Source: Serratia marcescens (GTDB lineage Bacteria; Pseudomonadota; Gammaproteobacteria; Enterobacterales; Enterobacteriaceae). From it: a DNA stretch of 64,000 nt. Position 1 is the stretch's first letter; each line of letters opens with the position of its first letter. Position numbers and translations under genes: made by a program. The stretch spans positions 62,001 to 126,000 of the forward strand of contig NZ_MJAO01000013.1 of NCBI RefSeq assembly GCF_001902635.1, read 5' to 3'. Shown here piece after piece: positions 63,053 through 64,000 of this stretch. Below the pieces are notes generated by a model that searched no databases, was not told the origin of the DNA, and saw only the letters and a program-made list of their open reading frames with translations.

Positions 63053-64000
63053 ATGTTTGAGTCGATTGAGCCACTGGACGTATACAATAAGAATATCAAT
63101 ATACTGATTGGCTCAGGCGCTTCAGCAGACTTGTTCCCGACGCTTGCTCTCGCCCTTAAAGACGCTCAGGGGAGCAGGGAAACGATTGAGACACTCGCCA
63201 CGAAGTTTGAAAGCTGCCCTGAGAAGCGAACCGCCTTGTTCATGCACTACTACAACACGTGCATTTTTCCAGTCCAGACCTTCAATCCAAGTTCAATCAC
63301 CTCAGATGATGGAAACGAAAATCTCAAGAATTATGATGTTTTCTTGACAACTCTTTTAGGACTTCTAGACAGAAGGAAAGATCTCAACCGCAAGATCAAT
63401 ATTTTTACCACTAACTATGATGGATGCCTGACCCATGTAGCTGACAGTATTCTCATGAAGGGCTCACATGATTTTGTGGTGAATGATGGCACTTCAGGTT
63501 TTCACAGGAAGCATTTGCATTCCAAGAACTTCAGTACGTTCCAATGTCAAACCGGAATATTTGAACGTAGCAACTACGGTATCCCACAGCTTAACATCAT
63601 TCACCTTCATGGTTCTGTCTACTGGTCCAAAAGCGGTGAGAAGATTGAAGTCAATTACCGCAATGATTTCAATAATATTTTGACAAAACAGACAATTGAA
63701 AATCTGAATAGATATTCTGTGTTTCTTGGTACCAAAGATAACCAGACCGAAGACATCCCCGACTTGTCCTTCAACAAAGAGCAGATGGACACCTTCTGGG
63801 ATGAGTACAACAAGCTCCCTATCGTGAACCCCACTAAGTGGAAGTTTTACGAGACTGTCTTTGAAGAGCATTACTACCAGATGCTCAGACTATTAAGCTA
63901 TGAGCTTGAGAAGCCAAACTCCATACTCATCACATTCGGTTTTTCATTTGCAGATGAGCACATTCTCAGGCTTATCCAACGCTCCCTCTCCAATCCGCAA
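63053..64000 (+). CDS. SIR2-domain protein, truncated by window end
   Basis: A frame open for 316 codons to the last base of the window, starting at ATG 63053 with a strong Shine-Dalgarno (GGGAGG). It carries SIR2 NAD-binding motifs: 'GSGAS' 20-24, 'TTNYD' 119-123, 'HLHGS' 184-188 with the probable catalytic His186, and 'GFSFADEH' 296-303. SIR2 proteins in defence islands deplete NAD on infection (Sir2-HerA, DSR, Thoeris ThsA). The SIR2 fold starts at the very N-terminus, as in Sir2 partners of HerA. A HerA ATPase gene may follow outside the window. A 120-bp gap separates it from the GIY-YIG gene, so it may be a separate unit. Confidence 0.85.
   Translation, partial: MFESIEPLDVYNKNINILIGSGASADLFPTLALALKDAQGSRETIETLATKFESCPEKRTALFMHYYNTCIFPVQTFNPSSITSDDGNENLKNYDVFLTTLLGLLDRRKDLNRKINIFTTNYDGCLTHVADSILMKGSHDFVVNDGTSGFHRKHLHSKNFSTFQCQTGIFERSNYGIPQLNIIHLHGSVYWSKSGEKIEVNYRNDFNNILTKQTIENLNRYSVFLGTKDNQTEDIPDLSFNKEQMDTFWDEYNKLPIVNPTKWKFYETVFEEHYYQMLRLLSYELEKPNSILITFGFSFADEHILRLIQRSLSNPQ

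Larger units (their letters stand above)
55088..64000. mobile_element. Genomic island integrated at selC (left part)
   Basis: Directly after selC the sequence becomes AT-rich, a P4-type integrase faces away from the tRNA, and accessory defence-like genes follow. selC is a classical island site (LEE, SPI-3, phiR73). attL is expected in the 3' end of selC. The right end is outside the window. Confidence 0.88.

Noticed and set aside
63108-63871. Short frames inside the last 1 kb (79, 66 and 125 codons)
   Set aside because: They are shadows of the SIR2 reading frame, which is open to the window end and so has no visible stop.
1-64000. CRISPR arrays, rRNA genes and insertion sequences
   Set aside because: No regularly spaced repeats, no rRNA segments and no transposase genes were seen on either strand.

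Overview
The window reads as the chromosome of a GC-rich enterobacterium very close to Serratia marcescens. Most of it is backbone: proteins align by eye along their whole length with Escherichia coli counterparts (AvtA, MalS, GhrB, Tag, YiaC/YiaD/YiaF, GlyQ/GlyS, MtlADR, YibL, SodA, FdoGHI, FdhE, SelAB, MdfA, WecH). It also has Serratia-type additions: a GDSL autotransporter esterase, an overlapping convergent luxR/luxI pair and a 2-ketogluconate utilisation cluster. Species assignment is by recall of protein families, not by a database search.

Layout. 1-4.2 kb: end of a YidE-type transporter, avtA, and malS with MalT-box-like sites. 4.2-9.7 kb: a minus-strand 2-ketogluconate operon (epimerase, kinase, MFS transporter, ketoaldonate reductase), its LacI/PtxS-type regulator and a palindromic operator. 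9.7-13.9 kb: yiaD, yiaC, tag, and the esterase estA. 13.9-16.3 kb: an AT-rich quorum-sensing patch with luxR and luxI, an orphan lux-box-like palindrome and a candidate small RNA. 16.3-27.3 kb: glyQS, yiaF, mtlADR behind four CRP-type sites, a LysE exporter with a divergent MocR regulator, yibL. 27.3-31.7 kb: methyltransferase, yiiM, a chemoreceptor, sodA with a Fur box. 32-42.3 kb: formate dehydrogenase-O (fdoG has an in-frame selenocysteine UGA), fdhE, a DcrB-like lipoprotein, yibF and selA-selB. 42.4-54.9 kb: accessory-looking but chromosomal genes: a CopG/ParE module, LysR, LysE, mdfA, wecH, a GlxA regulator with a cysteine hydrolase and a Tat-signal amidohydrolase, an HTH-nucleotidyltransferase/HEPN pair, LysR and cynX, and a phytase-like secreted protein.

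At 54,993-55,087 lies selC, the selenocysteine tRNA. Immediately after it is a P4-type integrase, and the DNA becomes clearly more AT-rich to the window end: this is a genomic island in selC. Its visible cargo looks like phage defence. There is a three-gene operon of an adenine-type DNA methyltransferase without a visible nuclease motif, a superfamily 2 helicase/translocase, and a protein with a C-terminal GIY-YIG nuclease domain. It is followed by a SIR2-domain protein that runs off the window.

The genes connect in several ways. The selenocysteine machinery (selA, selB, selC; selD is not here) is close to a selenoprotein that needs it (FdoG). The 2-ketogluconate genes form a self-contained regulon. 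The island cargo is the best candidate for an under-described system: methylation, translocation and cleavage are split over three adjacent genes, beside a probable NAD-consuming SIR2 effector.
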